Notes: generated from the letters alone by a model not told the origin. 64,000 bases of DNA from Mycobacterium sp. MS1601 (GCF_001984215.1 NZ_CP019420.1:2728001-2792000); one strand, 5' to 3'. Shown: positions 24,493 through 34,032, counted from the first letter of the stretch. Numbers and translations: made by a program.

Positions 24493-27033
24493 TCAGTCCA
24501 GCCGCCCTGCGTCCACCAGCGACAGCACCGGCTCGCCGGCCTCGTCGGAGGCCTCCAAATCCACCTCGACGTCGAAACCCCAGTCGTGGTCACCTGCGGG
24601 ATCGTCGAGAATCTGGCGCACCCGCCACAGCCCGGGTTCACGGCGAATGATCAACAACGCGGGTCCACGGGCATCAGCTCCGGTGCCGACCTCGGAGTGT
24701 TCGTCGAAGTAGTTCTGGCCCAACTCTTCCCAGCGTTGCGCAGGCCACCCGGCATGCAACTCGGCGAGTGAGTCCCAGCGCTGCCGGGCGAACAGCTCCA
24801 CCCGCCGGAACAGCGCGTTGCGCACCATGGCGGTGAAGGCGCGTTCATTGCCGGTGAGTGGGCGCGGCCGAGCCGGGATGGCCGCAGGCCTGTCGTGCGG
24901 CTGTTCGGGATCGGTGAGCTGTTCCCACTCGTCGAGCAGGCTGGAGTCGACTTGGCGCACCAGCTCACCCAGCCACTCCACGATGTCGGTCACCTCCTCG
25001 GTACGTGCGGCGGCGGGCACCCCGGAGCGCAGCGCCTTGAACGCATCCGACAGATACCGCAGCACCGCACCCTCGGACCGGGTGAGGCCGTACACACTGA
25101 CCAGTTCCTTGAAGGTGAAGACCCGTTCCCACATCTCGCGGACAACAGATTTCGGTGACAGCTGACCGTCGGCGGCCCACGGGTTGGTCTGCAGGTAGAC
25201 CTCGTACACGTGGCCCAACAGCTCTTCCAGGGGCTTGGGATAGGTGACCTCGTCGAGCAGCTCCAGACGTTCCTCGTACTCGATGCCTTCGGCTTTCATG
25301 GCGGCCACTGCCTCGCCCCTGGCTTTGTTCAGCTGCGCCGAGATGATCTGCCGCGGATTCTCCAGCGTTGCTTCGATCACCGAAACCACGTCCAGCGCAT
25401 AGGTTTCCGACGTCGTGTCCAGGACGTCGATGGCGGCAAGGGCAAACGTGGACAGCGGCTGGTTGAGCGCGAAGTCGGGCGGGAGGTCGACAGTCAGCCG
25501 GTAACGCCGCCCGTCGGGCTCCGGTGTGTCCAGGCGTTCGAGCACCCCGGCTTGCAGCAGCGAGCGGGCGATGCCGACGGCCTCGCGGATCAGCCGTAGC
25601 TGACGTTTGCGCGGTTCGTGGTTGTCGGTGAGCAGCCTGCGCATGGCCTCCCAGGGATCCCCGGGGCGGTCGACGACGTCCAGGATCATCGACGTCGACA
25701 CCTTCATGTTGCTGGTCAGCGCCTCCGGGGTGGCGTCGACCAACCGCGTCATGGTCTTCTCACTCCACGGCACCATGCCCTCGGGAACCTTGCGCCGCAC
25801 CAACTTTCGGCGTTTCTTCGGGTCGTCGGCAACCTTGGCGAACTGCTTGAGGTTCTCGACCTCGTGCTCAGGTGCCTGCACCACCACATTGCCCACGGTG
25901 TCGAAGCCGGCCCGGCCGGCCCGGCCGGCGATCTGATGGAACTCGCGGGCATTGAGCAGCCGGGTGCGGGTGCCGTCGTACTTGGACAGCGCTGAGAACA
26001 CCACCGTGCGGATCGGCACGTTGATCCCGACACCCAGGGTGTCCGTGCCGCAGATGACCTTCAGCAGCCCGGCCTGTGCCAGCTGTTCGACCAGGCGGCG
26101 GTACTTGGGCAGCATGCCCGCGTGGTGCACGCCGATGCCGTGGCGCACCAGTCGCGACAGCGTGTTCCCGAATGCCGTCGAAAAGCGGAAGCCGCCGATG
26201 TGTTCGGCGATGGCTGCTTTCTCCTCCTTGGTGCTGACGTTGACGCTCATCAGTGCCTGGGCCCGTTCCAGTGCGGAGGCCTGGGTGAAGTGCACGACAT
26301 ACACGGGGGCTCGCGAGGTCACGAGCAGATCGCCGATGGTCTCGTGCATCGGGGTGGTGGCATACGAGTAGAACAGCGGCACCGGTCGCTGCGCACCGGC
26401 CACCAGGGCCGTCGGCCGGCCGGTCCGTCGGGTCAGGTCCTCGCGGAGGAAGGTGACATCGCCCAGCGTCGCCGACATCAGCAAGAACTGGGCCCGCGGC
26501 AGCTCGAGCAGTGGCACCTGCCAGGCCCATCCCCGGTCTGGGTCGCCGTAGAAGTGGAACTCGTCCATCACACACAGGCCCGGTTCTTTTCCAGGTCCGC
26601 CGCCTCCTCCCTCACGCAATGCCACATTCGCCAGGATCTCGGCGGTGCACGCGATGATCGGGGCATCGGCGTTGACCGAGGCATCACCGGTGAGCATGCC
26701 CACGTTGGCGGCACCGAAGACGTCGCACAGCGCGAAGAACTTCTCGCTGACCAGCGCCTTGATCGGCGCGGTGTAGTAGCTGCGCCTGCCAGCGGCGAGT
26801 GCGGCGTACTGCGCACCCATGGCCACCAGCGATTTCCCTGACCCGGTGGGGGTTGCCAGGATGACGTTGGAGCCGCTGACCAGTTCGATCAGCGCCTCCT
26901 CCTGCGCCGGATACAGCGTGGTGCCGTTGGCCTCGGCCCACGTGGCGAACGAGGTGAACAGTTCGTCGGCGTCGTTGCCAAGGGCGCGCAGCGCACCGAG
27001 GTCGGTCGGGTCGTCCAGGAGTGGAGTGCTCAT
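24493..27033 (-). CDS. Ski2-like DEAD/DEAH helicase with DUF3516 C-terminal domain
   Basis: The 846-residue protein has Walker A ILATPTGSGKSL, the Walker B box MDEFHFY (DEFH instead of DEAH or DEVH), motif III LMSATLGD, and motifs V and VI in GTDTLGVGINVPIRTVVF and QIAGRAGRAGFD. The C-terminal ~350 residues, rich in acidic and Arg helices, match the actinobacterial DUF3516 region. It should unwind nucleic acid with ATP; the physiological role is undefined. It is leftward and divergent from the phospholipase D gene 77 bp away. Compared with mycobacterial HelY, this is a separate family. Confidence 0.93.
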   Translation of the reverse strand: MSTPLLDDPTDLGALRALGNDADELFTSFATWAEANGTTLYPAQEEALIELVSGSNVILATPTGSGKSLVAMGAQYAALAAGRRSYYTAPIKALVSEKFFALCDVFGAANVGMLTGDASVNADAPIIACTAEILANVALREGGGGGPGKEPGLCVMDEFHFYGDPDRGWAWQVPLLELPRAQFLLMSATLGDVTFLREDLTRRTGRPTALVAGAQRPVPLFYSYATTPMHETIGDLLVTSRAPVYVVHFTQASALERAQALMSVNVSTKEEKAAIAEHIGGFRFSTAFGNTLSRLVRHGIGVHHAGMLPKYRRLVEQLAQAGLLKVICGTDTLGVGINVPIRTVVFSALSKYDGTRTRLLNAREFHQIAGRAGRAGFDTVGNVVVQAPEHEVENLKQFAKVADDPKKRRKLVRRKVPEGMVPWSEKTMTRLVDATPEALTSNMKVSTSMILDVVDRPGDPWEAMRRLLTDNHEPRKRQLRLIREAVGIARSLLQAGVLERLDTPEPDGRRYRLTVDLPPDFALNQPLSTFALAAIDVLDTTSETYALDVVSVIEATLENPRQIISAQLNKARGEAVAAMKAEGIEYEERLELLDEVTYPKPLEELLGHVYEVYLQTNPWAADGQLSPKSVVREMWERVFTFKELVSVYGLTRSEGAVLRYLSDAFKALRSGVPAAARTEEVTDIVEWLGELVRQVDSSLLDEWEQLTDPEQPHDRPAAIPARPRPLTGNERAFTAMVRNALFRRVELFARQRWDSLAELHAGWPAQRWEELGQNYFDEHSEVGTGADARGPALLIIRREPGLWRVRQILDDPAGDHDWGFDVEVDLEASDEAGEPVLSLVDAGRLD

Positions 27034-27110
27034 GTCGGGTACCAGCGTGCCTGACCGCTGCTATATCCGTGTCACCGGCCGACCGTGCACGGCTGTGGTA
27101 GACACACCAG

Positions 27111-28613
27111 ATGCGCGACGGGCGCCTCCTGGTCACCGGTCAGACGTGCTGGCGCGTCGAGCACGCCGACCGGGTCGCGTGCATCATCGACGGCCAGGAC
27201 TACTTCCGGCACGTCAAAGCCGCCATGCTGCGGGCGCGGCGCCGCATTCTGCTGATCGGCTGGGATTTCGACACCAGGATGTTGCTGGAGCGTGGCGGTA
27301 AAACACTGCCCGGGCCCAATCAACTGGGCACGCTGCTGCGCTACCTGGTCCGTATCCGGCCCGAGCTGGAGATCCACCTGCTGCGCTCCAACGTGCGGCT
27401 GGTGTCGGCCTTCGAGGCCATGTGGGGTGCGGTGACGCCGGTGGCACTGATGAACCGGCTCAGCAGTGACCGGTTGCAGTTCGCCGTCGACGGAGTGCAT
27501 CCCACCGGTGCCGTGCCGCACCAGAAGATCGTGGTGGTGGACGACAAGATCGCGTTTTGTGGTGGTATGGACCTCACCGTCGACCGCTGGGATACGCGAG
27601 AGCACTTGGACCGCAACGAGTTCCGCCAGAACGTCGGCCACGCGTACGGTCCGCGCCATGATGTGGCCGCCGCGGTGGACGGGGCGGCCGCCCGGGCGTT
27701 GGCCGAACATGCCAGGCAGCGCTGGCACACCGCGACCGGGGTGGAGCTCGAGCCGGTGGAGGCCGCCCACCTGGTCTGGCCACGCGGCCTGGAGCCGACG
27801 ATGCGTGACGTTCAGGTCGGCATCGCGCGGACACTGCCGGAGCTGCCCGAGCACCCCGAGGTCCGAGAGGTGGAGGCACTCAACCTCGCCGCTCTCGCGG
27901 TCGCGGACAAGTCGATCTACCTGGAGAACCAGTACCTGGCCTCCAGAAAGATCGTCGACGTCCTGGCTGTTCGCCTACGCGAGCCCGCCGGCCCGGAGGT
28001 CCTGATCGTGCTGCCCCGCCATTCCGAGAGCAAGCTCGAGGAACAGTCCATGGACAGCGCGAGGTATCGGCTGCTGCACATCCTGTGGGAGGCCGACAAG
28101 CACGGGCGGCTGGGGGTGTTTTGGCCGGTGACCGGCGGAGAGTCGAGTTCGCCAGGGACGAGCGGCCGGAGAGCTCGCCGCCCAGACAGCCCCGGCGGCA
28201 CGTCGGTCTACGTGCACTCCAAGGTGATGGTGATCGACGATCAGCTGCTGCGCATCGGTTCGTCGAATCTGAACAACCGGTCGCTGGGCTTCGACAAGGA
28301 GTGTGACCTGGCGTTCGAGGCGGCCGGCGACGAGCAGAGATCGGCCATCGCGGCGGTGCGCAACGGTCTGATCGCCGAACATCTGGGTCTGGATCCGGGC
28401 GACTTCGATGCGGCCGTGGCGGCGGCGGACGGATCGCTGTTGGCTGCCATCGAGGGGGCCCGTGGTCAAGGTAGGACGCTGACGCCGTTCACCGAGGAGA
28501 CCATCGCCGGTGAAGGCAGCCTGTTGGCGGAGAACGATCTGATGGATCCCGACCGCGTCCCGACGTCGTTCGTGCGCAGTGCGCAGCGTTGGATCGCGCG
28601 CCTCAATGAGTAG
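27111..28613 (+). CDS. Phospholipase D / cardiolipin synthase-like protein
   Basis: The 500 residues contain two HKD motifs, the duplicated active site of the PLD superfamily. The first is PHQKIVVVDDKIAFCGGMDLT; the second is VHSKVMVIDDQLLRIGSSNLNNRS. No signal peptide or clear transmembrane helix is evident at the N-terminus, so it is likely cytosolic or peripheral. It could hydrolyse phospholipids or transfer phosphatidyl groups. Its TAG overlaps the start of the NUDIX gene by eight bases, so the two are probably one transcript. Confidence 0.92.
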   Translation: MRDGRLLVTGQTCWRVEHADRVACIIDGQDYFRHVKAAMLRARRRILLIGWDFDTRMLLERGGKTLPGPNQLGTLLRYLVRIRPELEIHLLRSNVRLVSAFEAMWGAVTPVALMNRLSSDRLQFAVDGVHPTGAVPHQKIVVVDDKIAFCGGMDLTVDRWDTREHLDRNEFRQNVGHAYGPRHDVAAAVDGAAARALAEHARQRWHTATGVELEPVEAAHLVWPRGLEPTMRDVQVGIARTLPELPEHPEVREVEALNLAALAVADKSIYLENQYLASRKIVDVLAVRLREPAGPEVLIVLPRHSESKLEEQSMDSARYRLLHILWEADKHGRLGVFWPVTGGESSSPGTSGRRARRPDSPGGTSVYVHSKVMVIDDQLLRIGSSNLNNRSLGFDKECDLAFEAAGDEQRSAIAAVRNGLIAEHLGLDPGDFDAAVAAADGSLLAAIEGARGQGRTLTPFTEETIAGEGSLLAENDLMDPDRVPTSFVRSAQRWIARLNE

Positions 28614-29343
28614 GTTCGGTGGCGTGACGATCAGCTACGACGACGACCTGCGGACGTTGATCTCCGGCCATCTGGCAGGGCATGAGCGCCGGGTGGTGAC
28701 GGACTCGACGAAGCGGCACGCGGCGGTGGCGGTGGTGCTGGTGGACTCGGTGGCCGGTGAGGACCGGGTGGACCCCGTGCTGCCCGACGGTTGGATGGCC
28801 GGACGGCCGATGCCGGGGCAGAACCTGGACGGCCGCATGGTCGACGTGGCGGGTGGTGCGTCGTTCTTCCTGTGCCGCAGGGCTTCTCGGCTCAGTTCGC
28901 ATGCCGCACAGTGGGCGCTGCCAGGTGGGCGGCTCGATCCAGGGGAGACGCCCGAGCAGGCCGCGCTGCGCGAGCTCGACGAAGAGGTGGGTATTCGGTT
29001 GCCGGAATCGGCGGTGCTGGGGTTGCTCGACGATTACGCCACGCGGTCGGGGTACGTCATCACCCCGGTGGTGGTGTGGGGTGGCGGCCGAGGTGATCCG
29101 CGTCCGTCGCCGGACGAGGTGGTGGCGGTGTACCGGGTGGGCCTGCACCAGCTGCTGCGCGACGATTCACCGCGGTTCGTCGCCATTCCGGAGAGCCCGC
29201 GGCCGGTGGTGCAGATTCCGTTGGGACACGACCTGATCCACGCGCCGACGGGTGCGGTGCTGTTGCAGTTGCGCTGGCTCGGACTGGAGGGACGCTCCGA
29301 GGCGGTCAACGAGTTGGAGCAGCCGGTGTTCGCCTGGAAGTAG
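28606..29343 (+). CDS. NUDIX hydrolase, CoA pyrophosphatase-like
   Basis: I start at the ATG at 28606, which overlaps the phospholipase D gene; a GTG six codons later is possible. The 245 residues contain a complete NUDIX box, GGRLDPGETPEQAALRELDEEVGI, split by its metal-binding REXXEE core, after FFLCRRASRLSSHAAQWALPGG. It should hydrolyse a nucleoside diphosphate derivative such as CoA or ADP-ribose. Its last 38 bases overlap the end of the convergent TetR gene. Confidence 0.9.
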   Translation: MSRFGGVTISYDDDLRTLISGHLAGHERRVVTDSTKRHAAVAVVLVDSVAGEDRVDPVLPDGWMAGRPMPGQNLDGRMVDVAGGASFFLCRRASRLSSHAAQWALPGGRLDPGETPEQAALRELDEEVGIRLPESAVLGLLDDYATRSGYVITPVVVWGGGRGDPRPSPDEVVAVYRVGLHQLLRDDSPRFVAIPESPRPVVQIPLGHDLIHAPTGAVLLQLRWLGLEGRSEAVNELEQPVFAWK

Positions 29344-29944
29344 CGAGGTCATGTTCCACCATGGCGGCGGCGTCGGCGGCCACCGCGGTGGCGTCGGCGT
29401 CGCGTGCGGTGGAGAACAGCAGCATGGCGGTGCCTCGCAGCATGCCTACCAACGTCAGCGCGGTGGTGTCGGGATTGGCGTCGGGTCGAACGGAGCCGTC
29501 GGCGATGCCGTCGCGGATGTGCTGGGCCAAGAGTTCTCTGAACCACGAATCCCGTTCGGCGAACAGTGGTCCCAGCTCTGAGTCGCTGCGCATGGACTCC
29601 GCCCACAGCTGCAGGAACGCCTCGGGTTTGGGGGAGCGCTGGCGGATGACACCCAGGTAAGTGGTGATCAGCGACGTCAATCGGCTCAGTCCGGTGGGCG
29701 CGTCGGCGGGTACGGCGAAGTTCTGTGAGTTCTCCAGTACCGCGGCCAGCAGCCGGGTCTTGCTACCGAAGTGATGGTTGACGATGCCGCGGCTGTAGCC
29801 GGCCGCGACGCCGACGTCGGCCAGCGACATCGACCGGGAACCGCGTTGCGCCACCAGTTCCGTGGCTGCGTCGACCACTCTGCGTCGGGCTTCGGTGCGC
29901 CGCTGTTCCTGGGTGCGGCGGGAGGCTTTCTCCTGGTCATGCAT
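29306..29944 (-). CDS. TetR family regulator
   Basis: This 212-residue protein has a basic N-terminus, then VVDAATELVAQRGSRSMSLADVGVAAGYSRGIVNHHFGSK, a typical TetR helix-turn-helix. The C-terminal domain has the TetR_C form RDGIADGSVRPDANPDTTALTLVGMLRG. It is read divergently from a DUF1330 gene across a 65-bp gap that contains the half-sites cttg and caag eight bases apart (29980-29995), a possible operator. The DUF1330 gene is its likely target. The ligand is unknown. Confidence 0.9.
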   Translation of the reverse strand: MHDQEKASRRTQEQRRTEARRRVVDAATELVAQRGSRSMSLADVGVAAGYSRGIVNHHFGSKTRLLAAVLENSQNFAVPADAPTGLSRLTSLITTYLGVIRQRSPKPEAFLQLWAESMRSDSELGPLFAERDSWFRELLAQHIRDGIADGSVRPDANPDTTALTLVGMLRGTAMLLFSTARDADATAVAADAAAMVEHDLATSRRTPAAPTR

Positions 29945-30009
29945 GGGTTGACAGTACCGCTGGGACGATTAAAGTTGCTTGATGTATGGCAAGTATCTGA
30001 AGGAGTGTC

Positions 30010-30375
30010 ATGTCCGTTTTGGATGAAGCAGCAGTGCAGAAGTTTCTCGCCGAGGACGACGGCGGGCCCGTGGTGATGCTCAACTTGGTGAAGTTCGAGC
30101 CGGATGGCGGCGAGGCGAAGTACCTGTCCTACCTGGAGAAGTTCGAGACCAGCGGCGTCAAGGAGCGCTACAACGTCGAAGTCGTCTACGGCGGGGCAGG
30201 CTCGGCGCCCTTGGCCGCCGATGGCCGGATTTGGGACATGGTGGCCCTGGTGCGGTACCCGAGTCGCCGGCACTTCGCGGAGATGATCGTCGACCCGGAC
30301 TATGTCGCATTCGAGCATCTGCGCAGCGAGGCGGTGGTGGCCGCAGTGCTGCAGCCCACCACCCCGGTGCTCTAG
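30010..30375 (+). CDS. DUF1330 family protein
   Basis: The 121-residue protein has the ferredoxin-like dimeric alpha/beta barrel seen in DUF1330: VVMLNLVKFEPDGGEAKYLSYLE, NVEVVYGGAGSAPL, WDMVALVRYPSRRHFAEMIVDPDY. Members are related to EthD-like and monooxygenase-like folds; no reaction is established. A gaaggag ribosome site precedes the ATG. The gene is controlled by or coupled to the divergent TetR gene. Its stop shares CTAG (30372-30375) with the stop of the convergent helicase-like gene. Confidence 0.88.
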   Translation: MSVLDEAAVQKFLAEDDGGPVVMLNLVKFEPDGGEAKYLSYLEKFETSGVKERYNVEVVYGGAGSAPLAADGRIWDMVALVRYPSRRHFAEMIVDPDYVAFEHLRSEAVVAAVLQPTTPVL

Positions 30376-32546
30376 CTCGTGTGCAACCCGCTCAGCGCCT
30401 CTGGCAACGGACCGGTGTGCAGCACACCCAGGCGCTGGGTGGCCCGCGTCAGCGCGACGTAGAGTTCGGCGCCGCCTGCGTCGGAGGCCAGGATCTGATC
30501 GGGCTCGACCACCAGCACGGCGTCGAACTCCAGCCCCTTGGTCTCCGACGGCGGTACCGTGCCCGGTGTCCCGGGCGGGCCGATCACCACGCTGGTGCCG
30601 TCCAGTTGTGACTCACGGTCGACGAATTCAGCTATCGCCGAAGATAATTGGCCCGGAGTGACCTGTCGGGACCATGGTGCGACACCGCTGGAGCGCACCG
30701 ACTCCGGCGGTGTCACCGCCGGTGCGATCTCGGCGAGCAGGTCCGCCGCCACCGACATGATCTCCGCGGGCGTGCGGTAGTTCACCGACAGCGTCCGATA
30801 CACCCACCGGCCCGGCACATAGGGATCCAGCATGGCCCCCCAGCTGGGTGCACCCGCGGAGGACCTGCGCTGGGCCAGATCACCCACGACGGTGAACGAC
30901 CGGCTGGGGCAGCGACGCATCAGCACGCGCCAGTCCATCTCCGAGAGCTCCTGGGCCTCGTCGACCACCACGTGGCGGTAGGTCCAGTCCCGGTCGGACG
31001 CGGCGCGCTCGGCCAGGTCGCGGGTGTCGCGCTCGGTGAACCGGTCGGCCAGCTTCTCGGCGTCGATGACGTCGCCTGCCAGAAGCTTGTCCTCGTCGTC
31101 CATCAGATCTTCGCGGTCGATCAGCAGGTCCAGCACCCCGGCGGCGTAAGCCTCCTCCTCCTGGCGTTCACGCTCCGCGACCGCCTCGGCCCGGCGGTCA
31201 CGGCCCAACATGTCGATCAGCTCGTCGAGCAGAGGTACGTCCGACACCGTCCAGGCCTGCCCGTCTTCGCGCCACAGCGCGGGATCGGCACCCGCGGTGC
31301 TCAGCCTCTCCTGCGAGCTGTACAGCGATGCCAGCAGCTTCTCCGGAGTCAGGATCGGCCACAGCGCGTCGATCGCTTTGCCCACCTGCTCGTGATCGTC
31401 GAGTTCGGCGGACAGGTCCGACCGCAGTTCGGCCCAGGCATTCGTGTCCTCACGCGACAGCCAGCCTTTGGCGATCCGGCTGGTGGCACGCTCGGTGAGT
31501 ACGTAGACGATGATCTCGCGGAACTTGGCCCTGGCATCGTTGTGCGGCAGTCCGCTGTCGCGGGCCTCCTGGCGCGCCCACTCGGCCGTCGCGGCGTCGA
31601 TGCGCACCTCGGTGTCGGTCAACTCGATCGGGATCGGATCCTGGGGCAGTCGTTGCCAGTCGGCAATGGCCGCGGCCAGCACCTCGAGCATCTTCAGCGA
31701 CCCCTTGAACCGGGCGGCGTCGGGAGTGTCCTCGGCGCTGACCTGCAGGCCCGGGACCAGATCGCCGGTGGTCATGAACACCGCGTCCGATTCGCCCAGC
31801 GACGGCAGCACCCGGCCGATGTGGTTGAGAAACGCCTGATTGGGGCCCACGATCAGGACACCGTGCCGCTCGAACCGGGCGCGCTGGGTGTAGAGCAGGT
31901 ATGCCACCCGGTGCAGCGCCACCACGGTCTTACCGGTGCCGGGGCCGCCTTCGATCACCAGCACACCGGGATTGTCCAGCCGGATGATCCTGTCCTGCTC
32001 GGCCTGGATGGTGGCGACGATGTCGCGCATGCCCTCACCGCGCGGGGCGCTGACAGCGGCCAGCAGCGCGGCGTCGCCGCGTGCTCCCGCATGCGGGGTG
32101 CCGAACTGCTCGTCGGTGAAGTCGACGACGGTGCGCCCCCGGGAATGAAACTGCCTGCGCCTGCTCATGTCCTCCGGGTGCGCCGCGGTGGCCACGTAGA
32201 ACGGCCGCGCCGCCGGGGCCCGCCAGTCGATCAGCAGTGGGTCGGATTCGGCGATCTCCACGCCGATGCCGATGCGCCCGATGTACAAGCGCTCACCTGC
32301 GTTGGTGTCGAGGCGGCCGAAGCACAGACCGTGGTCGGCCACATCGAGGCGCTGCAACTGCTTGGCCACCGCGCGCACCTCGACGTCGCGCTCCAGCAAC
32401 GCCGCGCCCTCACGGTCGTCGTGGCCACGCAGGGCGGAGCTGTAGCGGGCCTGCAGCCGCGCCCGCTCGGCGTCCAGCCGCGAGTAGAGCTCGCTGACAT
32501 ACCTCTGCTCGGCCTGCAGTTCCTGTCCGTAATCTTGATCCGGCAC
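30372..32546 (-). CDS. helR: HelD/HelR-type RNA polymerase recycling ATPase
   Basis: I choose the GTG at 32546 (VPDQDYGQELQAEQRYV) because an aggag sequence lies about five bases upstream. The 724 residues have an N-terminal coiled coil (ELQAEQRYVSELYSRLDAERARLQ, the arm that enters the polymerase secondary channel), Walker A VIEGGPGTGKTVVALHR, and a UvrD-like second half with VVVDEAQELSEMDW, FTVVGDLAQRRSS and YVALTRATQRLGVLH. Family members dislodge stalled RNA polymerase and some confer rifamycin tolerance. No rifamycin-associated element was evident upstream. Whether it is a HelR or housekeeping HelD type is not settled. Confidence 0.87.
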   Translation of the reverse strand: MPDQDYGQELQAEQRYVSELYSRLDAERARLQARYSSALRGHDDREGAALLERDVEVRAVAKQLQRLDVADHGLCFGRLDTNAGERLYIGRIGIGVEIAESDPLLIDWRAPAARPFYVATAAHPEDMSRRRQFHSRGRTVVDFTDEQFGTPHAGARGDAALLAAVSAPRGEGMRDIVATIQAEQDRIIRLDNPGVLVIEGGPGTGKTVVALHRVAYLLYTQRARFERHGVLIVGPNQAFLNHIGRVLPSLGESDAVFMTTGDLVPGLQVSAEDTPDAARFKGSLKMLEVLAAAIADWQRLPQDPIPIELTDTEVRIDAATAEWARQEARDSGLPHNDARAKFREIIVYVLTERATSRIAKGWLSREDTNAWAELRSDLSAELDDHEQVGKAIDALWPILTPEKLLASLYSSQERLSTAGADPALWREDGQAWTVSDVPLLDELIDMLGRDRRAEAVAERERQEEEAYAAGVLDLLIDREDLMDDEDKLLAGDVIDAEKLADRFTERDTRDLAERAASDRDWTYRHVVVDEAQELSEMDWRVLMRRCPSRSFTVVGDLAQRRSSAGAPSWGAMLDPYVPGRWVYRTLSVNYRTPAEIMSVAADLLAEIAPAVTPPESVRSSGVAPWSRQVTPGQLSSAIAEFVDRESQLDGTSVVIGPPGTPGTVPPSETKGLEFDAVLVVEPDQILASDAGGAELYVALTRATQRLGVLHTGPLPEALSGLHTS

Positions 32547-32606
32547 CTGGCTCCTCACGTAGTCCCAGTCGATTATCCTGGCGTCGCAAAACACGCAGGG
32601 GGAGAC

Positions 32607-33266
32607 ATGAAGGCGCGGTGGGCAGCCCAGGTCACGGGCGCGGCGCTGGTGGCGGTTTGTGCTGCAGTGACTCCCGCCACCAACCCGGCGGCGAACGCAG
32701 ACTCCTGTCCCGACGTCGAGGTGGTCTTTGCGCGCGGCAGCGGCGAGCCGCCTGGCGTCGGGGGAGTGGGCCGGGCATTCGTCGACGCGGTGCGCTCGCA
32801 GGCAGGCCGGCGAACCGTCGGTGTGTACGCGGTGGACTATGCGGCCAGCAGCAATTTCTCGGACCGCCCCGAGATCGCCAGGACCGTGGCGGCGGGTGTG
32901 CGCGATGAGGCCGATCATCTGACGTGGATGGTGCGGTACTGCCCCGACACCAAGATGGTGCTCGGCGGGTATTCGCAGGGCGCGGCGCTCACCGGCATGC
33001 TGACGTCAACGCCGCTGCCCGCTCGGGTGGCCGACCACGTGGCCGCCGTGGTGTTCTTCGGTAAGCCCTCCGGCGAACTGCTGCCGCGCTACAGCGTCAC
33101 GCGCATCATCATCGGTAAGCGTTACGCGTTCAAGACACTTGATCTGTGCGCACCCGGCGACGCCGTGTGTGAAGGGATTCTCGACGGCCCCCGCGCAGCG
33201 CACCGGCTGTATCCGGTCAACGGCATGGTGGCCCGCGGAGCGGTGTACGCCGTCAGCAAGCTGTAA
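32607..33266 (+). CDS. Secreted cutinase family esterase
   Basis: The ATG at 32607 follows an agggggag ribosome site; the larger open frame upstream is readthrough. The 219 residues have a signal peptide to about residue 31 (ANA-DS), then CPDVEVVFARGSGEPPGVG. The catalytic Ser is in LGGYSQGAA, the Asp in LCAPGDAVCE and the His in AAHRLYPVNG, each with the disulfide Cys. It should hydrolyse lipid or polyester esters outside the cell. It is divergent from the HelD/HelR gene with the two starts 61 bp apart, and is followed 44 bp later by a paralogue. Confidence 0.94.
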   Translation: MKARWAAQVTGAALVAVCAAVTPATNPAANADSCPDVEVVFARGSGEPPGVGGVGRAFVDAVRSQAGRRTVGVYAVDYAASSNFSDRPEIARTVAAGVRDEADHLTWMVRYCPDTKMVLGGYSQGAALTGMLTSTPLPARVADHVAAVVFFGKPSGELLPRYSVTRIIIGKRYAFKTLDLCAPGDAVCEGILDGPRAAHRLYPVNGMVARGAVYAVSKL

Positions 33267-33310
33267 TTGTTGCCTGCGTTGTACGCCGCTGTGCCGGGTA
33301 ATGACAGCGC

Positions 33311-34003
33311 ATGAGTCTGCGAAACACACTCGGTCTGTTCTGCGCGACGGTGGCTGCCGGCGCCCTGATCGGTGCTCCGGTGGCGTCCGCCGAACCCGCT
33401 TGCCCCGACGCCGAGGTGATCTTTGCCCGCGGAACCGGTGAGGCGCCGGGCGTCGGTGGCATCGGGCAGGCCTTTGTCGACTCGGTGCGCAACCAGGCCG
33501 ACGGACGCTCTGTCGACGTCTACCCGGTGAACTACCCGGCCAGCGGCAACTTCAACGACCGCCTCGACATCGTGCGCAGCGTCACCGCGGGCGTCCGTGA
33601 CCAGGGCGCCAGGATCGAGTACATGGCAGCCACCTGCCCGGACACCCGGCTGATCCTGGGCGGCTACTCGCAGGGCGGAGCAGTCACGGGTTTCACCACG
33701 TCCACGGCCGCGCCTGCCGGGGTGCCTGCTGAGCTGGTTCCGCCTCCGCTGCCCTCCGACGTCGCCGACAACGTGGCCGCGGTGGTGCTGTTCGGGAAGC
33801 CGTCGAATCAGTTCCTCAGCTCTTTCAACGCCCCGACCATCGACATCGGGGCGGCCTACACCGGCAAGACGCTGGATCTGTGTGCCGCCGGCGACACCAT
33901 CTGTGAGGGTGTATTCGGTGCAGGACCGACGGTGGCTCATGCGCTGTATCCGGTCAATGGCCAGGTCTCCGAGGGTGCGGCGTACGCCGTCAGCCGAATC
34001 TGA
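33311..34003 (+). CDS. Secreted cutinase family esterase, tandem paralogue
   Basis: The 230 residues begin with a signal peptide cleaved after VASA (about residue 27). Next comes ACPDAEVIFARGTGEAPGVGG. Catalytic residues are in LGGYSQGGA (Ser), LCAAGDTICEG (Asp) and VAHALYPVNG (His). It differs from the upstream paralogue mainly by an extra loop, STAAPAGVPAELVPPPLPSD, before the conserved VADNVAAVVLFGKPS. The two genes look like an old tandem duplication and could form one transcript. Confidence 0.94.
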   Translation: MSLRNTLGLFCATVAAGALIGAPVASAEPACPDAEVIFARGTGEAPGVGGIGQAFVDSVRNQADGRSVDVYPVNYPASGNFNDRLDIVRSVTAGVRDQGARIEYMAATCPDTRLILGGYSQGGAVTGFTTSTAAPAGVPAELVPPPLPSDVADNVAAVVLFGKPSNQFLSSFNAPTIDIGAAYTGKTLDLCAAGDTICEGVFGAGPTVAHALYPVNGQVSEGAAYAVSRI

Positions 34004-34032
34004 GATGGCGCCGCGCTACTGATTCGGGGGCT

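Noticed and set aside
32547..32606. Rifamycin-associated element before the HelD/HelR gene
   Set aside because: No matching inverted element was seen; the short gap contains only the two ribosome-binding sequences.
30648..33266. 872-residue open frame on the + strand overlapping the HelD/HelR gene
   Set aside because: Only its last 219 residues (from 32607) look like a protein (cutinase). The rest is antisense to HelD/HelR and is a GC-rich shadow frame.
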